From NCBI GenBank assembly GCA_902506565.1, contig LR732703.1, positions 4,174,400 to 4,238,399 on the forward strand: a DNA stretch of 64,000 bases. Reading direction: 5' to 3'. This DNA comes from Burkholderiales bacterium 8X. Lineage in GTDB: Bacteria > Pseudomonadota > Gammaproteobacteria > Burkholderiales > Burkholderiaceae_C. The translations under genes were made by a program, and so were the position numbers. The number at the start of each line of letters is the position of its first letter. The stretch's first letter is position 1. The notes below the pieces were generated by a model. That model did not search any database, was not told the origin of the DNA, and saw only the letters and a program-made list of their open reading frames with translations. Of this stretch, positions 43,667 through 60,924 are shown in pieces.

Positions 43667-44109
43667 TGAAGCGCCGGATGATGGCGATCGCCTGCCTGGC
43701 GGCGGGGTTGGTGATGATCGGCAGCAGCGCGCAGGCCGCGGAACCGTGTCCAGCGAATGGCCGGGAGTTGCCGGTGGAAGCGTTGTTCGGTTCCTGGGAG
43801 GCGCGCATCGAGGGCGAGCCGGGCCTTGCGCAGTTGCGTCTCGCCAGGCACCCGGATTACGCGGGCGTGAGCGGCAGCATCGAACGGACCGCAGATGGCC
43901 AAAGCCGCAGCGCGCGCGTGGCGGGCGACATCGACGACGAAGGCCTGCTCAGCATCGACGAATCGGACGATGGCCAACGCATCAGCGGGGTCTGGCTCGG
44001 CGAACTGCGGCCCGAGTCTTGCGGCAAGGAATTTCGCGGGGTGTGGCGCAACGCGCTGGACGACAGCACCCATTCATTCACGCTGAACAAGATCGGCAAC
44101 TGGAAATGA
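43666..44109 (+). CDS. Small exported protein of unknown function
   Basis: 147 residues with a clear signal peptide (KRRMMAIACLAAGLVMIGSSAQAAE). The mature part (ALFGSWEARIEGEPGLAQLRLARHPDYAGVSGSIER ... GLLSIDESDDGQRISGVWLGEL ... FRGVWRNALDDSTHSFTL) has a lipocalin/META-like beta-rich look: short G.W and GVW repeats. It is translationally coupled to rep on one side and to the phospholipase A gene on the other (ATGA). Function unknown; the coupling with an outer-membrane lipase suggests an envelope role. Confidence 0.8.
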   Translation: MKRRMMAIACLAAGLVMIGSSAQAAEPCPANGRELPVEALFGSWEARIEGEPGLAQLRLARHPDYAGVSGSIERTADGQSRSARVAGDIDDEGLLSIDESDDGQRISGVWLGELRPESCGKEFRGVWRNALDDSTHSFTLNKIGNWK

Positions 44110-45269
44110 TGAACACACACCCTCGACTCTCCGCCGCGGCCGCCGCGCTCCTCGGCGGCCTGGCCGCAGGCAGCGCCGGCGCCCAGACCACCGTTCGGCC
44201 GCCCAGCCCGCTGGCGGATTCAGAGCTGACGTGGCAGCAGTGCCAGCGCCTCGGCGACAACAAGGACGCGCGCCTCGCCTGTTTCGATCGGTGGGCGCAG
44301 CAGCAGACCTTGCCATCGGTCTCGGTGCCGGTGGCGCCGCCGGTGTTGGCAACCACGCCGCCGCCGCCGGTCGATGCCGCCGTGCCGGCCACTCGCGTGG
44401 TCTCGGTCTCGACCGAGCAAGGTTGCCGCGACCTGCAGTACTCGGCCTTGTCGCGCTTCTGGGAGCTCGAGAACGGCAGCGACTGCGGCACCTTCAGCTT
44501 CCGCGGCTACCGGCCGCTCAACGTGTCCTTCTCGGCCGCCACCAGCAAGCCCGACGTGCCCACCTCGCCCGCGGACAACCGCACGGGCAGCTACCTCCCC
44601 TACCAGGCCAACGAGATGCGCATCGGCCTCTCGGTGCGAACCAAGCTCGCGCAAGGCATCTTCACGCAGAACGACCCGGTCAAGAAGGACTCGCTCTGGT
44701 TCGGCTACTCGCAGCAGTCGACCTGGCAGGTCTTCAACGGCGACCTGTCGCGGCCCTTTCGCACCACCGATCACGAGCCGGAGCTGATGTATGTCTATCC
44801 GGCCGACGTACAGCTCTGGGGCGGCTGGCGCTGGCGCTACGCGGGCATGGGCATCGTCCACCAGTCGAACGGACAGAGCCTGCCCTATTCGCGCAGCTGG
44901 AACCGGGTCTACCTGATGGGCGGCATGGAGCTGGACGACCGCTTCACGGTCACCGGGCGTGTCTGGCAAAGGCTCAAGGAAAGCGCCGCCAACGACGACA
45001 ACCCGGACATCGCCGACTACATTGGTCGAGCGGAGATCACGGGGCGTTGGAACTTCAACGCGGACAACCAGGTGGGCGTGACGGTGCGGAACAACTTGCG
45101 GGACAGCGGCCGCGGTTCGGTGCGGCTCGAATGGCTGACCAAGCTGGGCGACTCGAAGAGCAACCTGCGCTTTCATACGCAGTTGTTCCATGGGTACGGG
45201 GATACGTTGATCGACTACAACCGGAAGCGGACGGTGTTGAGTCTGGGGGTGAGCCTGGTGGATTTTTGA
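44106..45269 (+). CDS. pldA: Outer-membrane phospholipase A (OMPLA)
   Basis: 387 residues with a signal peptide (SAAAAALLGGLAAGSAGA), a periplasmic segment with paired Cys, and a C-terminal beta-barrel of about 12 strands. The catalytic triad of OMPLA is visible: HQSNG gives His252 and Ser254, and Asn266 lies 12 residues later in SRSWNR, the same spacing as His142/Ser144/Asn156 in E. coli. It hydrolyses phospholipids that reach the outer leaflet when the membrane is disturbed. Start at the first of two tandem ATGs (44106), overlapping the preceding stop. Confidence 0.93.
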   Translation: MMNTHPRLSAAAAALLGGLAAGSAGAQTTVRPPSPLADSELTWQQCQRLGDNKDARLACFDRWAQQQTLPSVSVPVAPPVLATTPPPPVDAAVPATRVVSVSTEQGCRDLQYSALSRFWELENGSDCGTFSFRGYRPLNVSFSAATSKPDVPTSPADNRTGSYLPYQANEMRIGLSVRTKLAQGIFTQNDPVKKDSLWFGYSQQSTWQVFNGDLSRPFRTTDHEPELMYVYPADVQLWGGWRWRYAGMGIVHQSNGQSLPYSRSWNRVYLMGGMELDDRFTVTGRVWQRLKESAANDDNPDIADYIGRAEITGRWNFNADNQVGVTVRNNLRDSGRGSVRLEWLTKLGDSKSNLRFHTQLFHGYGDTLIDYNRKRTVLSLGVSLVDF

Positions 45270-45289
45270 GGCGGCGCACCGAAAAGAAA

Positions 45290-45320
45290 AAAGCCCCAAG
45301 TCGTTTTGACTTGGGGCTTT
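45290..45320. terminator. Bidirectional rho-independent terminator
   Basis: A 13-bp perfect stem (AAAGCCCCAAGTC / GACTTGGGGCTTT) with a 5-base loop, flanked by A-rich and T-rich tracts on both sides. It can end the pldA transcript from the left and the tRNA-Phe / ntrYX transcript from the right. Confidence 0.9.
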
Positions 45321-45326
45321 CGTATC

Positions 45327-45402
45327 TGGTGGCCTGGGGCGGAATCGAACCACCGACACGCGGATTTTCAATCCGCTGCTCTACCAACTGAGCTACCGGG
45401 CC
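45327..45402 (-). tRNA. tRNA-Phe (anticodon GAA)
   Basis: 76 bases with encoded CCA. The loop TTGAAAA gives anticodon GAA, with a D stem GCTC/GAGC and T loop TTCGATT. The acceptor stem pairs GGCCCGG with CCAGGCC, leaving a C5-A68 mismatch; the other six pairs are Watson-Crick. It begins 15 bases after the stop of the response-regulator gene and ends at the terminator, so it may be the last unit of that operon. Confidence 0.97.
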
Positions 45403-45417
45403 GTATGCAGCCTGCGA

Positions 45418-46119
45418 TTATATAGCGCCTCTGCGCCCTTTCGTGAGCTCGACGCCGAGTTGCCGGAGCTTGCGATACAGATGAGTCCGCTCCAGCCCGG
45501 TTTTCTCGGCGACACGCGTCATCGAACCGTTCTCCATCGCAAGGTGAAACTCGAAGTACGCCTTCTCGAACCCATCGCGCGCATCGCGCAGCGGCCGATC
45601 GAGATCGAAGCTTTGCCTGGCCTGTGGGCCCAGCTCGGGCAGCGGCATGGCAGGCATCGCCGGCACCAAGGCACTGTCGTTCACGGTGGTGACCACGGCT
45701 GCAGAGAAGCTGCTGGTCGTCGGCGGCACCACGCTGGCGGCGGCGCGCCTCGCAGTCTCGCGGGCCAGTCCTTGCTCGACCGCCTTCAAGAGCTTCTGCA
45801 TCGTGATCGGCTTCTCGAGGAAGGCGAAGGCGCCGATGCGGGTCGCGTCGACCGCGGTGTCGATGGTGGCGTGGCCGCTCATCATCACGACCGGCATGCT
45901 GAGAAGGCCGGCGGTGGACCACTCTTTCAGCAGGGTGACGCCGTCGGTGTCGGGCATCCAGATGTCGAGCAGCACGAGGTCGGGGCGCGCGCGCTGTCGG
46001 GCGGCGCGGGCCTCGGCGGCGTTCTCCGCGAGTTCGACGTTGTGGCCTTCGTCGTTGAGAATTTCGAAGAGCAGGTCTCGAATGCCCAACTCGTCGTCGA
46101 CCACGAGGATGTTTGCCAT
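45418..46119 (-). CDS. Response regulator, NtrX-like without AAA+ domain
   Basis: 233 residues. Receiver domain with the acidic pair Asp8/Asp9, phospho-acceptor Asp52 (LLDIWMPD) and Lys103 (EKP). The C-terminus is a Fis-type HTH (MTRVAEKTGLERTHLYRKLRQLGVEL). A variable Ala/Pro-rich linker joins them. The sigma-54 AAA+ domain usual in NtrX is absent, so it probably activates or represses without opening sigma-54 promoters. Partner of the adjacent NtrY kinase. Start at the ATG at 46119. Confidence 0.93.
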   Translation of the reverse strand: MANILVVDDELGIRDLLFEILNDEGHNVELAENAAEARAARQRARPDLVLLDIWMPDTDGVTLLKEWSTAGLLSMPVVMMSGHATIDTAVDATRIGAFAFLEKPITMQKLLKAVEQGLARETARRAAASVVPPTTSSFSAAVVTTVNDSALVPAMPAMPLPELGPQARQSFDLDRPLRDARDGFEKAYFEFHLAMENGSMTRVAEKTGLERTHLYRKLRQLGVELTKGRRGAI

Positions 46120-46187
46120 GGATGCTTGTTCTGTACGCCGGTGGATGGGGTTCGTCGGGTCCTCGCCATGCGCCTTGCGAGCGCCGC

Positions 46188-48494
46188 TCAGGCGGAGGAC
46201 GGCTTCGAATCTTCGGTGTAAGCGGGCACGGGTCGCGACTCGCCTGCCAGGGCAAATGATAACGAGACTTGCGCGCCGGCCACACTGCCGTCGACCAGCC
46301 GGTTCGAGAGCTCGATGCGGGCACCGTGTTCGTCGGCGATTTTCTTGACCACGGCCAGGCCCAGGCCGGTGCCCTTGGTCTTGGTCGTGACATAGGGTTC
46401 GAACGCGCGCTTCAGGATCTTCTCGGCGAATCCCGGTCCGCTGTCCAGCACCGTGAGGCGTACCCGTTGCCCCGAATCCGCAAGCCGGGTGCGCACGATG
46501 ACCTCGCCATGCGAATCGGCGCCGGCCGAGCGCGCCTCGGCCGCATCCTGCGCGTTCTGCAGCAGGTTGTGGATGATCTGCCGGATCTGCTGCGCATCGC
46601 CCCTGATCGGCGGACAACGCTCGTCCAGCTCGGAATGCAGCGCGATCGGGCTGCTTTGATGCGCATAGAGCTGCAGCACGTCCCCGACCAACGCATTGAG
46701 GTCGATCGGCTTCAGGTCGGCTGCCGGAAGCCGGGCGTAGTCGCGGAATTCGTTGACCAGCCGCTTCATGGCATCGACCTGGTCGACGATGGTTTTCACC
46801 GACTTGTTGACGATCGCGTCCTCGGTCGGCTCCAGCTTGCCGGCCAGCTTGATCTGCAGCCGCTCGGCCGAGAGCTGGATCGGCGTGAGCGGATTTTTGA
46901 TCTCGTGCGCGAGGCGACGCGCCACCTCGCCCCAGGCCTGCGCCCGCTGCGCCGAGACGATTTCCGAGATGTCGTCGAACACCAGCAGGCGTGCGCCGCC
47001 GGGCAGCTCGGCGCCGCGAGCGATGATGTTGACCGCGTCCTGCGACAGCCCCTCGCCGGTCGCATGCAGCTCGAACGCGTGCTGCCAATGATCGAGGCCA
47101 TGTTGGCTGCGCTCGATCTGGAATTCCTCGAACTGCTGCACCACCGCGCGGCCGAAGCTCTCGAGGCCGGGCACGTCGAACAGCTTCTGCCCTTCGAAGG
47201 CGGCGAGCGGCGCGCGCAGCACGCGGGTCGCGCCGGGGTTGGTCGACAGCACCGTGCCGGCGGCGTCGAGCACGATCACGCCCGAAGTCAGGTTGTCGAG
47301 GATGGTCTGCAGGTTGGCACGCGCGGCGTCGAGCTGGCCCATGGTCTTCTCGACCGCGCCTCGGGCGTCCGACAGCTGCTGGGTCATGACCGCGAACGAC
47401 CGGGTCAGGCCGCCGAGTTCGTCCTTGCTCTGGAGCACGGTGGTCGGCCGGAGATCGCCCGCCGCCACCTGGCGAACGCCGTCGGCCAGCACCAAGAGCG
47501 GCCGCGCGAGCTGGGTGCCGAACAGCACCGCGAGCAGCACAGCGCCGAAGACCGACAAGAAGAGCGTGAGCGTCAGCGTTCCGATGTACATCCGCCGGAG
47601 GCCCTGCCGTGCCAGCGCGCGCTCCTGGTATTCGCGGTTCGCCTCCTGCACCGCGAGCGCGTTGGCCACGACGGCGGGCGGCAGCGGCTTGGTCACCTGC
47701 AGGAAGCGCGGCTCCGCATCGAATTCGAAGTTGGCGCGCTGCACCAGCGCCAGGGCCCTCACGCTCGCGGCCGGCGGCGGCGCCGCACCCGGCGCGGCGG
47801 CTTCGTCGAGGCCCTCGATGTGGGCGATGGCGCGATCGGCCCTTACCTGCCTGAACTGCTGCGGCGTCGGCCGGTCGGGGTTGAGCTGGAAGCGCGAACT
47901 GCCGGCGCCGGCGATCAGCTGCCCGCTCGCGGTCCACAGCACCACGTTGCTGGCGTCGAGCTGGTCGCGCAGCCGTTCCAGCGCCAGGCCCGAACTGGTG
48001 TCCGGCACCTCCGCGAGCTGGGCGCTCGCGATGCGCGTCTTGTTCATCAGGTCGTCTGACAGCGAATCGAGCGTGGCGCGCCCGAGGTTCAAGCCCGCGT
48101 CCAGCGCGCCTTCGACCTTGACGTCGAACCAGCTCTCGATCGAGCGCGCGACGAATTGATAGGACACCAGGTACACCAGCGCACCGGGCACCACGCCGAC
48201 CAGCGCGAAGATCGCCGCCAGCTTGATCAGGAGGCGGCTTCCGAACTTGCCCTGCTGCAGTCGGCGCAGCAGCCGGAACGCGACCCAGCCGATGATCAGC
48301 ACCAGCGCGGTGGCGACGACCACGTTGATGCCGAAGAGCCGTGCGTAGTTCTGTTCGTAGAAGGCGCGATTGTTGGTGGCTTGCGCCAGCAGGAACATCA
48401 GCACGAGGCCGATGGCGCTCACCAGGAAGGCGACCACGCCGATGGCCCAGCGAACGGCTCGCGAGCGGCGGGCGGCGGGAGACAGCGTGGCCAT
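46188..48494 (-). CDS. ntrY: NtrY-like sensor histidine kinase
   Basis: 768 residues. Four N-terminal membrane helices with a periplasmic loop, then HAMP (LARPLLVLADGVRQVAAGDL), a PAS domain (NLTSGVIVLDAAGTVLSTN), the DHp His530 in RRLAHEIKNPLTPIQLSAERL, and the ATPase boxes NLLQNAQDA, DSGPGF and GTGLGLAVVKK. NtrY/NtrX pairs respond to nitrogen or redox/envelope state; the signal here is not known. Its start overlaps the upstream DUF4390 stop by one base (TAATG). Confidence 0.95.
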   Translation of the reverse strand: MATLSPAARRSRAVRWAIGVVAFLVSAIGLVLMFLLAQATNNRAFYEQNYARLFGINVVVATALVLIIGWVAFRLLRRLQQGKFGSRLLIKLAAIFALVGVVPGALVYLVSYQFVARSIESWFDVKVEGALDAGLNLGRATLDSLSDDLMNKTRIASAQLAEVPDTSSGLALERLRDQLDASNVVLWTASGQLIAGAGSSRFQLNPDRPTPQQFRQVRADRAIAHIEGLDEAAAPGAAPPPAASVRALALVQRANFEFDAEPRFLQVTKPLPPAVVANALAVQEANREYQERALARQGLRRMYIGTLTLTLFLSVFGAVLLAVLFGTQLARPLLVLADGVRQVAAGDLRPTTVLQSKDELGGLTRSFAVMTQQLSDARGAVEKTMGQLDAARANLQTILDNLTSGVIVLDAAGTVLSTNPGATRVLRAPLAAFEGQKLFDVPGLESFGRAVVQQFEEFQIERSQHGLDHWQHAFELHATGEGLSQDAVNIIARGAELPGGARLLVFDDISEIVSAQRAQAWGEVARRLAHEIKNPLTPIQLSAERLQIKLAGKLEPTEDAIVNKSVKTIVDQVDAMKRLVNEFRDYARLPAADLKPIDLNALVGDVLQLYAHQSSPIALHSELDERCPPIRGDAQQIRQIIHNLLQNAQDAAEARSAGADSHGEVIVRTRLADSGQRVRLTVLDSGPGFAEKILKRAFEPYVTTKTKGTGLGLAVVKKIADEHGARIELSNRLVDGSVAGAQVSLSFALAGESRPVPAYTEDSKPSSA

Positions 48495-49180
48495 TACGGG
48501 GCTTTCTCCAGGGGCAGCTTGGCGCTGCGCTCGGCCACCACGTTCCAGTCGGCTTGGCCGGCGACGCCGATCTGGAACGGCCTCGGAAGCTGCGACGTGT
48601 CGAGCCGGAACTGGAAGTTGACGGCATGCAGGGCGTCGTCACCGACCTCCGCGAGGCTTCCGAGACGCATGCGGCCGATGCGCCGCACGGCATCGAGTGC
48701 ATCGGACAGCGATTCGAAGTTCTGGTTCAGCGAAACGCCGAAGCCGAAGCCTGAATTGGAGATCGGCTGGGGCGAGACGTTGAGCCGCCAGCGGCGGGTC
48801 AAGGGCTGGTAGGCGAGGCGCATGTGGCGCGCGGCCTGCGCGACTTTCTGGTCGGTCCAGTACCAGCGCTCCCGGTACACCTCGGCCTCGGCGACGAAGT
48901 AGATCGCGATGCCTTTTTCGAGCGTTTCCTCGACCAGGGCCGGCAGCTCGAACTGCACGCCGGCGGTGAGGTAGACGCCGTCGTCGCCCTGCTCGAGCCG
49001 CAGCTGGGTCACCGAGGCGTTGCGCGAGGTATTGGTCTGCGCCTGGGAGAGGCCGGGAATGCCGCAGAGCAGCAGCAGGATGGCCAGCCAGGCGGCCAAC
49101 CCTGCGGCCAGCCATGGCGCGCGCGAGCCCTCAGTGCGGAGCCTTTTCGAGCAAGGCGTAGAAGAAGCCGTCGTGATCAC
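48494..49180 (-). CDS. DUF4390 exported protein
   Basis: Up to 228 residues from a GTG at 49180; no ATG is available. The GTG gives a positively charged n-region (KRLR) before the hydrophobic core (GLAAWLAILLLLCGIPGLSQA). A TTG at 49099 would give 201 residues without that charge. The mature part (QLRLEQGDDGVYLTAGVQFELP, EETLEKGIAIYFVAEAEVYRERWYWTDQ, RRWRLNV, GFGFGVSLNQNFESL) is the DUF4390 pattern. Genes of this family sit between rsmB and ntrY in many betaproteobacteria. Function unknown; a periplasmic location is predicted. The start overlaps the end of rsmB. Confidence 0.85.
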   Translation of the reverse strand: MITTASSTPCSKRLRTEGSRAPWLAAGLAAWLAILLLLCGIPGLSQAQTNTSRNASVTQLRLEQGDDGVYLTAGVQFELPALVEETLEKGIAIYFVAEAEVYRERWYWTDQKVAQAARHMRLAYQPLTRRWRLNVSPQPISNSGFGFGVSLNQNFESLSDALDAVRRIGRMRLGSLAEVGDDALHAVNFQFRLDTSQLPRPFQIGVAGQADWNVVAERSAKLPLEKAP

Positions 49181-50549
49181 CCAGGGGATTGTCCCGGACG
49201 GCACGGGCAATCTCGCCGCTTTGGGGCAGCAAATGACCGGGAGAGCGCAGCAATCGGGCATCGGTGTTGTGCGCAAGGAACGCATCGATCTGGTGCGCGC
49301 CCTCTTCGAGAAAGACCGAACACGTGCAGTACAACAAACGACCGCCTGGCCTGACCAAGGGCCACAGAGACGCCAGCAGCATGGCCTGCTGGAGCGCCAA
49401 TTGCTCGATGTCGCTCTCGCGCCGGAGCCATCGCACGTCCGGATGGCGACGCACGATGCCGGACGCGGTGCAGGGCGCGTCGAGCAGCACGCCGTCGAAG
49501 AGCCGGCCGTCCCACCAGGATGATGGCCGGGCTGCGTCGCCGATCCGGATGTCGGCCTCGAGGCCGAGCCGGGCGAGGGTCTCGCCGATGCGGCGGCTGC
49601 GCTGCTGGTCGACCTCGACGGCGGTGACCTCCAGCCCACCGCGACCCGCATGACCGCCCTGGCCGCCGAACTCGAGCAGGTGGGCGGTCTTTCCGCCCGG
49701 CGCAGCGCAGGCATCGAGGATGCGCAGGGGCGAATCCGAACCAAGCGATTCGCGCAGGCCGCCGAGCAGGAGCGGCGCGGCCAGCTGGGCGGCCGCGTCC
49801 TGTACCGAGGCCAGGCCGGCGCCGAAGCCCGGCAACTCGTGGACCGGCCGCGGCGCTCGCAGCTGCACCCCGCTGTCGGCCACCGGAACGCCTTCGAGGC
49901 CGGCCAGCACCAGCGATTCGAGGTAGGCCGGGACATCCGTCTTGAGGCGGTTCACGCGCAAGGTCATCGGCGCATGGCTGTTGTTCGCCGCCAGCACCCG
50001 CTGCCAGTCGCGCGGATAGGCGCGGCGAAGGCGCTCGATCCACCAGCGCGGATGGTTCCACTGCGCCACCGGCTCGCGATCGGTGATGGCGACCAGCTCG
50101 TCCCGCTCCCGCAGGAACCGGCGCAGGCAGGCATTGATGAAGCTGGCCTGCGCCCGCGTGCCGGAATGGCGCTTGGCCGCTTCGACCGCCTGGTCGACCA
50201 GCGTGAAGGGTTCGTAGGGCGCTGCCGCCGCATCCCAGGCCAGCGCGAGCGCGGTACACAGCAGCGCATCGGCCGCCGGCGGCGGGGTGCGCTTGGCCAA
50301 GTGCCGGCGCAGGGCTTCGGCGCGGCCGAGCCAGCGGATGACATGGAAGCCGAGCGCCTGGACGCCCGGCCGCAGTGCTGGCTCGACGGCTTCGAAGGCC
50401 GCGGTGCCCGATGTGCCGGCGCGGATCGCGGCCAGAGCCTGCGCGGTGAGCTGGAGCTGCCGCCAGAGCGGCGGCGACTGAAGCGCTGACTGCGGCAGCG
50501 ATTGCGGCGGCGGCGAGCCGGCAGGTGAGGAATCTGGATGGGCTGGCAA
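49131..50549 (-). CDS. rsmB: 16S rRNA (cytosine(967)-C(5))-methyltransferase RsmB
   Basis: 472 residues. N-terminal NusB-like helical domain (about 35-190: ALRRHL, ALAWDAAAAPYEPFTLVDQAVEAAKR, ASFINACLRRFL), then a Rossmann methyltransferase. Motifs: DACAAPGGKTAHL (AdoMet), DAPCTASGIVRRHPD and YCTCSVF (the two catalytic Cys). It methylates C967 of 16S rRNA. At 472 it is somewhat longer than E. coli RsmB (429), the extra being a Pro/Ser-rich start. Second gene of the leftward operon. Confidence 0.95.
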   Translation of the reverse strand: MPAHPDSSPAGSPPPQSLPQSALQSPPLWRQLQLTAQALAAIRAGTSGTAAFEAVEPALRPGVQALGFHVIRWLGRAEALRRHLAKRTPPPAADALLCTALALAWDAAAAPYEPFTLVDQAVEAAKRHSGTRAQASFINACLRRFLRERDELVAITDREPVAQWNHPRWWIERLRRAYPRDWQRVLAANNSHAPMTLRVNRLKTDVPAYLESLVLAGLEGVPVADSGVQLRAPRPVHELPGFGAGLASVQDAAAQLAAPLLLGGLRESLGSDSPLRILDACAAPGGKTAHLLEFGGQGGHAGRGGLEVTAVEVDQQRSRRIGETLARLGLEADIRIGDAARPSSWWDGRLFDGVLLDAPCTASGIVRRHPDVRWLRRESDIEQLALQQAMLLASLWPLVRPGGRLLYCTCSVFLEEGAHQIDAFLAHNTDARLLRSPGHLLPQSGEIARAVRDNPLGDHDGFFYALLEKAPH

Positions 50550-50591
50550 CTTGGGTTCGCGCGTAAGGATAAGTTCGTCTCGTGTCGCTCG

Positions 50592-51200
50592 TCAGTGCAA
50601 GGGTGCGGCAGGCTTCAATTGCATGATCCAGGCCACCAGCAGCGCCGGAAACTGGGCGATCGCCGCGTTGTACTGCATCACGGCCTGGTTGAACTGGTTG
50701 CGGGCGATTTCCGCGGCGGCGGAGGGCTCCGGCCAGGCCAGCGGCACCGCGGCAGCCTGGTCGTGCAGGGCCTCCTCGCGGCCGCCCAGCGGCGTGGGGC
50801 GCGACAAGGTGCCGTCCGCATCGAAGCTCACCACCGCGTCCGGATGCAGGCTTTGCCAGGCTGCGAGCATGGCGTGCAGGGCAGTCGCCAGGGCCGCGAT
50901 GCCCTTGGGGCGAAGCGGATGCAGTCGGGTCGCCGCCAGCAAAGTCGTCAACTGGCCTGCGGAGGCATCGAGCGATGCCGCCGCATTCGAAACCGCGCCG
51001 GCCGTCGTTGGACCGGCCGGCGCTGGTTCGGCATGCGCCCGTACGAATTCGAGTTGCCGCAGCAGCGCCGCGTCGAGCAGCGCGTAGGCCTGCAGCGCCG
51101 CGGAGCGAAGCCGCACGATGCGGTTGTAGGCCCCGACGAACCAGAAGAGCAGCAACGCGAGGGCGATCCACCACCCCACCGAATCCAGCAGGTCGTTCAT
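50592..51200 (-). CDS. LemA-like membrane protein
   Basis: 202 residues from the ATG at 51200. One N-terminal membrane helix (WWIALALLLFWFVGAYNRIVRLRSAALQAY), then a helical cytoplasmic part ending with EIARNQFNQAVMQYNAAIAQFPALLVAW. The YNR...RLR.A.. start and the N.FN.AV..YN..I.QFP end are LemA hallmarks, but the middle is divergent and low in complexity. Function of LemA proteins is unclear. It is the first gene of the leftward operon, 42 bases before rsmB. Confidence 0.8.
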   Translation of the reverse strand: MNDLLDSVGWWIALALLLFWFVGAYNRIVRLRSAALQAYALLDAALLRQLEFVRAHAEPAPAGPTTAGAVSNAAASLDASAGQLTTLLAATRLHPLRPKGIAALATALHAMLAAWQSLHPDAVVSFDADGTLSRPTPLGGREEALHDQAAAVPLAWPEPSAAAEIARNQFNQAVMQYNAAIAQFPALLVAWIMQLKPAAPLH

Positions 51201-51225
51201 CCCCCGAACCCGCCCGCCCAAGAAA

Positions 51226-51257
51226 AAGCCTCCCGACCGTTGAAGGAGGGGAGGCTT
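51226..51257 (-). terminator. Rho-independent terminator of the rpoBC operon
   Basis: Inverted arms AAGCCTCCC (51226-51234) and GGGAGGCTT (51249-51257), read leftward, are followed by a T-rich stretch (TTTTTCTT). It ends the rpoC transcript before the lemA-like gene. Confidence 0.85.
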
Positions 51258-51289
51258 TGTCGTCCGGTCATGGCCGGGATGCTAACCAG

Positions 51290-55531
<4,242 letters not shown>

Positions 55532-55551
55532 GTGACTCTTTCCTTTTCCGC

Positions 55552-59682
<4,131 letters not shown>

Positions 59683-59966
59683 GCGAGCTCCGGGGCTTGG
59701 AATCTTCAGCGACTTGTCAGCGGTGCTTGCGCATCGCTGCTTGGCGGCTGGCCACTACCAGCCGATGGCGGACGGCGATGCATTGCACATCGCCCGAACC
59801 AAGGGATCTTCTGCAGTCGGGGTCAGAAGACACTCAAAAACCGGCGTAAGGCTCGGCTTTTGGGTGCGCTCTGAAAGCGCAAAAGGCTGGTCCTTGGAAA
59901 CCAGCCCGCGTAAATCGGGACGGAAGCCCGGCAAGCGACATGCGCGCCGCCCGGCCCCCAGCCGAC
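59683..59966 (-). promoter_or_regulatory. rplL-rpoB intergenic region
   Basis: 284 bases with no gene. It holds a strong hairpin followed by a T run (listed separately), a second small stem (TGCGCT/AGCGCA) just after it, and the leader of rpoB. In many bacteria a partial terminator between rplL and rpoB sets the ratio of ribosomal protein to polymerase. Confidence 0.6.
59885..59906 (-). terminator. Attenuator-like hairpin between rplL and rpoB
   Basis: Stem GGCTGGT (59885-59891) with ACCAGCC (59900-59906), read leftward and followed by TTTT. Because rpoB is essential, it can only be a partial terminator or a processing site. Confidence 0.6.
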
Positions 59967-60344
<378 letters not shown>

Positions 60345-60387
60345 TTTGATTTCCTAACAATTGGGTTGAATTTCTCGAACGCAAGCC

Positions 60388-60924
60388 TCAGGCGGGCTGC
60401 GCTTCTGCGGTTGCTTCTGCGGCCGGTGCTTCGTCGCCGCCGCCCCGCTTCTCCGCCAGCGCGGCCAGAACACGGGCCGTGCGCGAGATCGGGGACTGCA
60501 TCAAGCCCAGCAACTGGGACAACAGGACTTCCTTGGAAGGAATGTTGGCCAGTTGCTTCACGCCTTCGACATCCAGGGCCTTGCCTGCGAAGGCGCCGCC
60601 GCGAATGACCAACTTGTCGTTGGTCTTCGCGAAATCGGCCACCACCTTCGCGGCGGCCACGGCGTCTTCGGAGAAGCCATAGATGAGCGGTCCGGTCATC
60701 TGGTTGCCGACGACTTCGAATGCGCTACCTGCGACAGCACGGCGTGCCAGCGTGTTCTTCAACACGCTGAGGTTCACACCCTTGCTGCGCGCATCGTTGC
60801 GCAATTTGGTCATGTCGGCGACCGTGATGCCACGGTATTCCGCGATCACGAGCGTTTGAGCTTTTGCGGCGAGGCTGGTCACATCACTGACGACCGCTTC
60901 TTTCTCACTGCGATTCAGACTCAA
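60388..60924 (-). CDS. rplJ: 50S ribosomal protein L10
   Basis: 178 residues. N-terminal EKEAVVSDV..LAAKAQTLVIAEYRGITVADMTKLR and KNTLARRA are L10 features; the C-terminal helix that binds L7/L12 is Ala/Glu-rich. It can repress its own message through the leader just upstream. Confidence 0.98.
   Translation of the reverse strand: MSLNRSEKEAVVSDVTSLAAKAQTLVIAEYRGITVADMTKLRNDARSKGVNLSVLKNTLARRAVAGSAFEVVGNQMTGPLIYGFSEDAVAAAKVVADFAKTNDKLVIRGGAFAGKALDVEGVKQLANIPSKEVLLSQLLGLMQSPISRTARVLAALAEKRGGGDEAPAAEATAEAQPA

Noticed and set aside
40054..44109. A 1351-codon open frame on the plus strand
   Set aside because: It runs antisense to the AEC and phospholipase D genes and through rep out of frame. 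High GC opens long shadow frames; only its last 148 codons (43666-44109) are a real gene.
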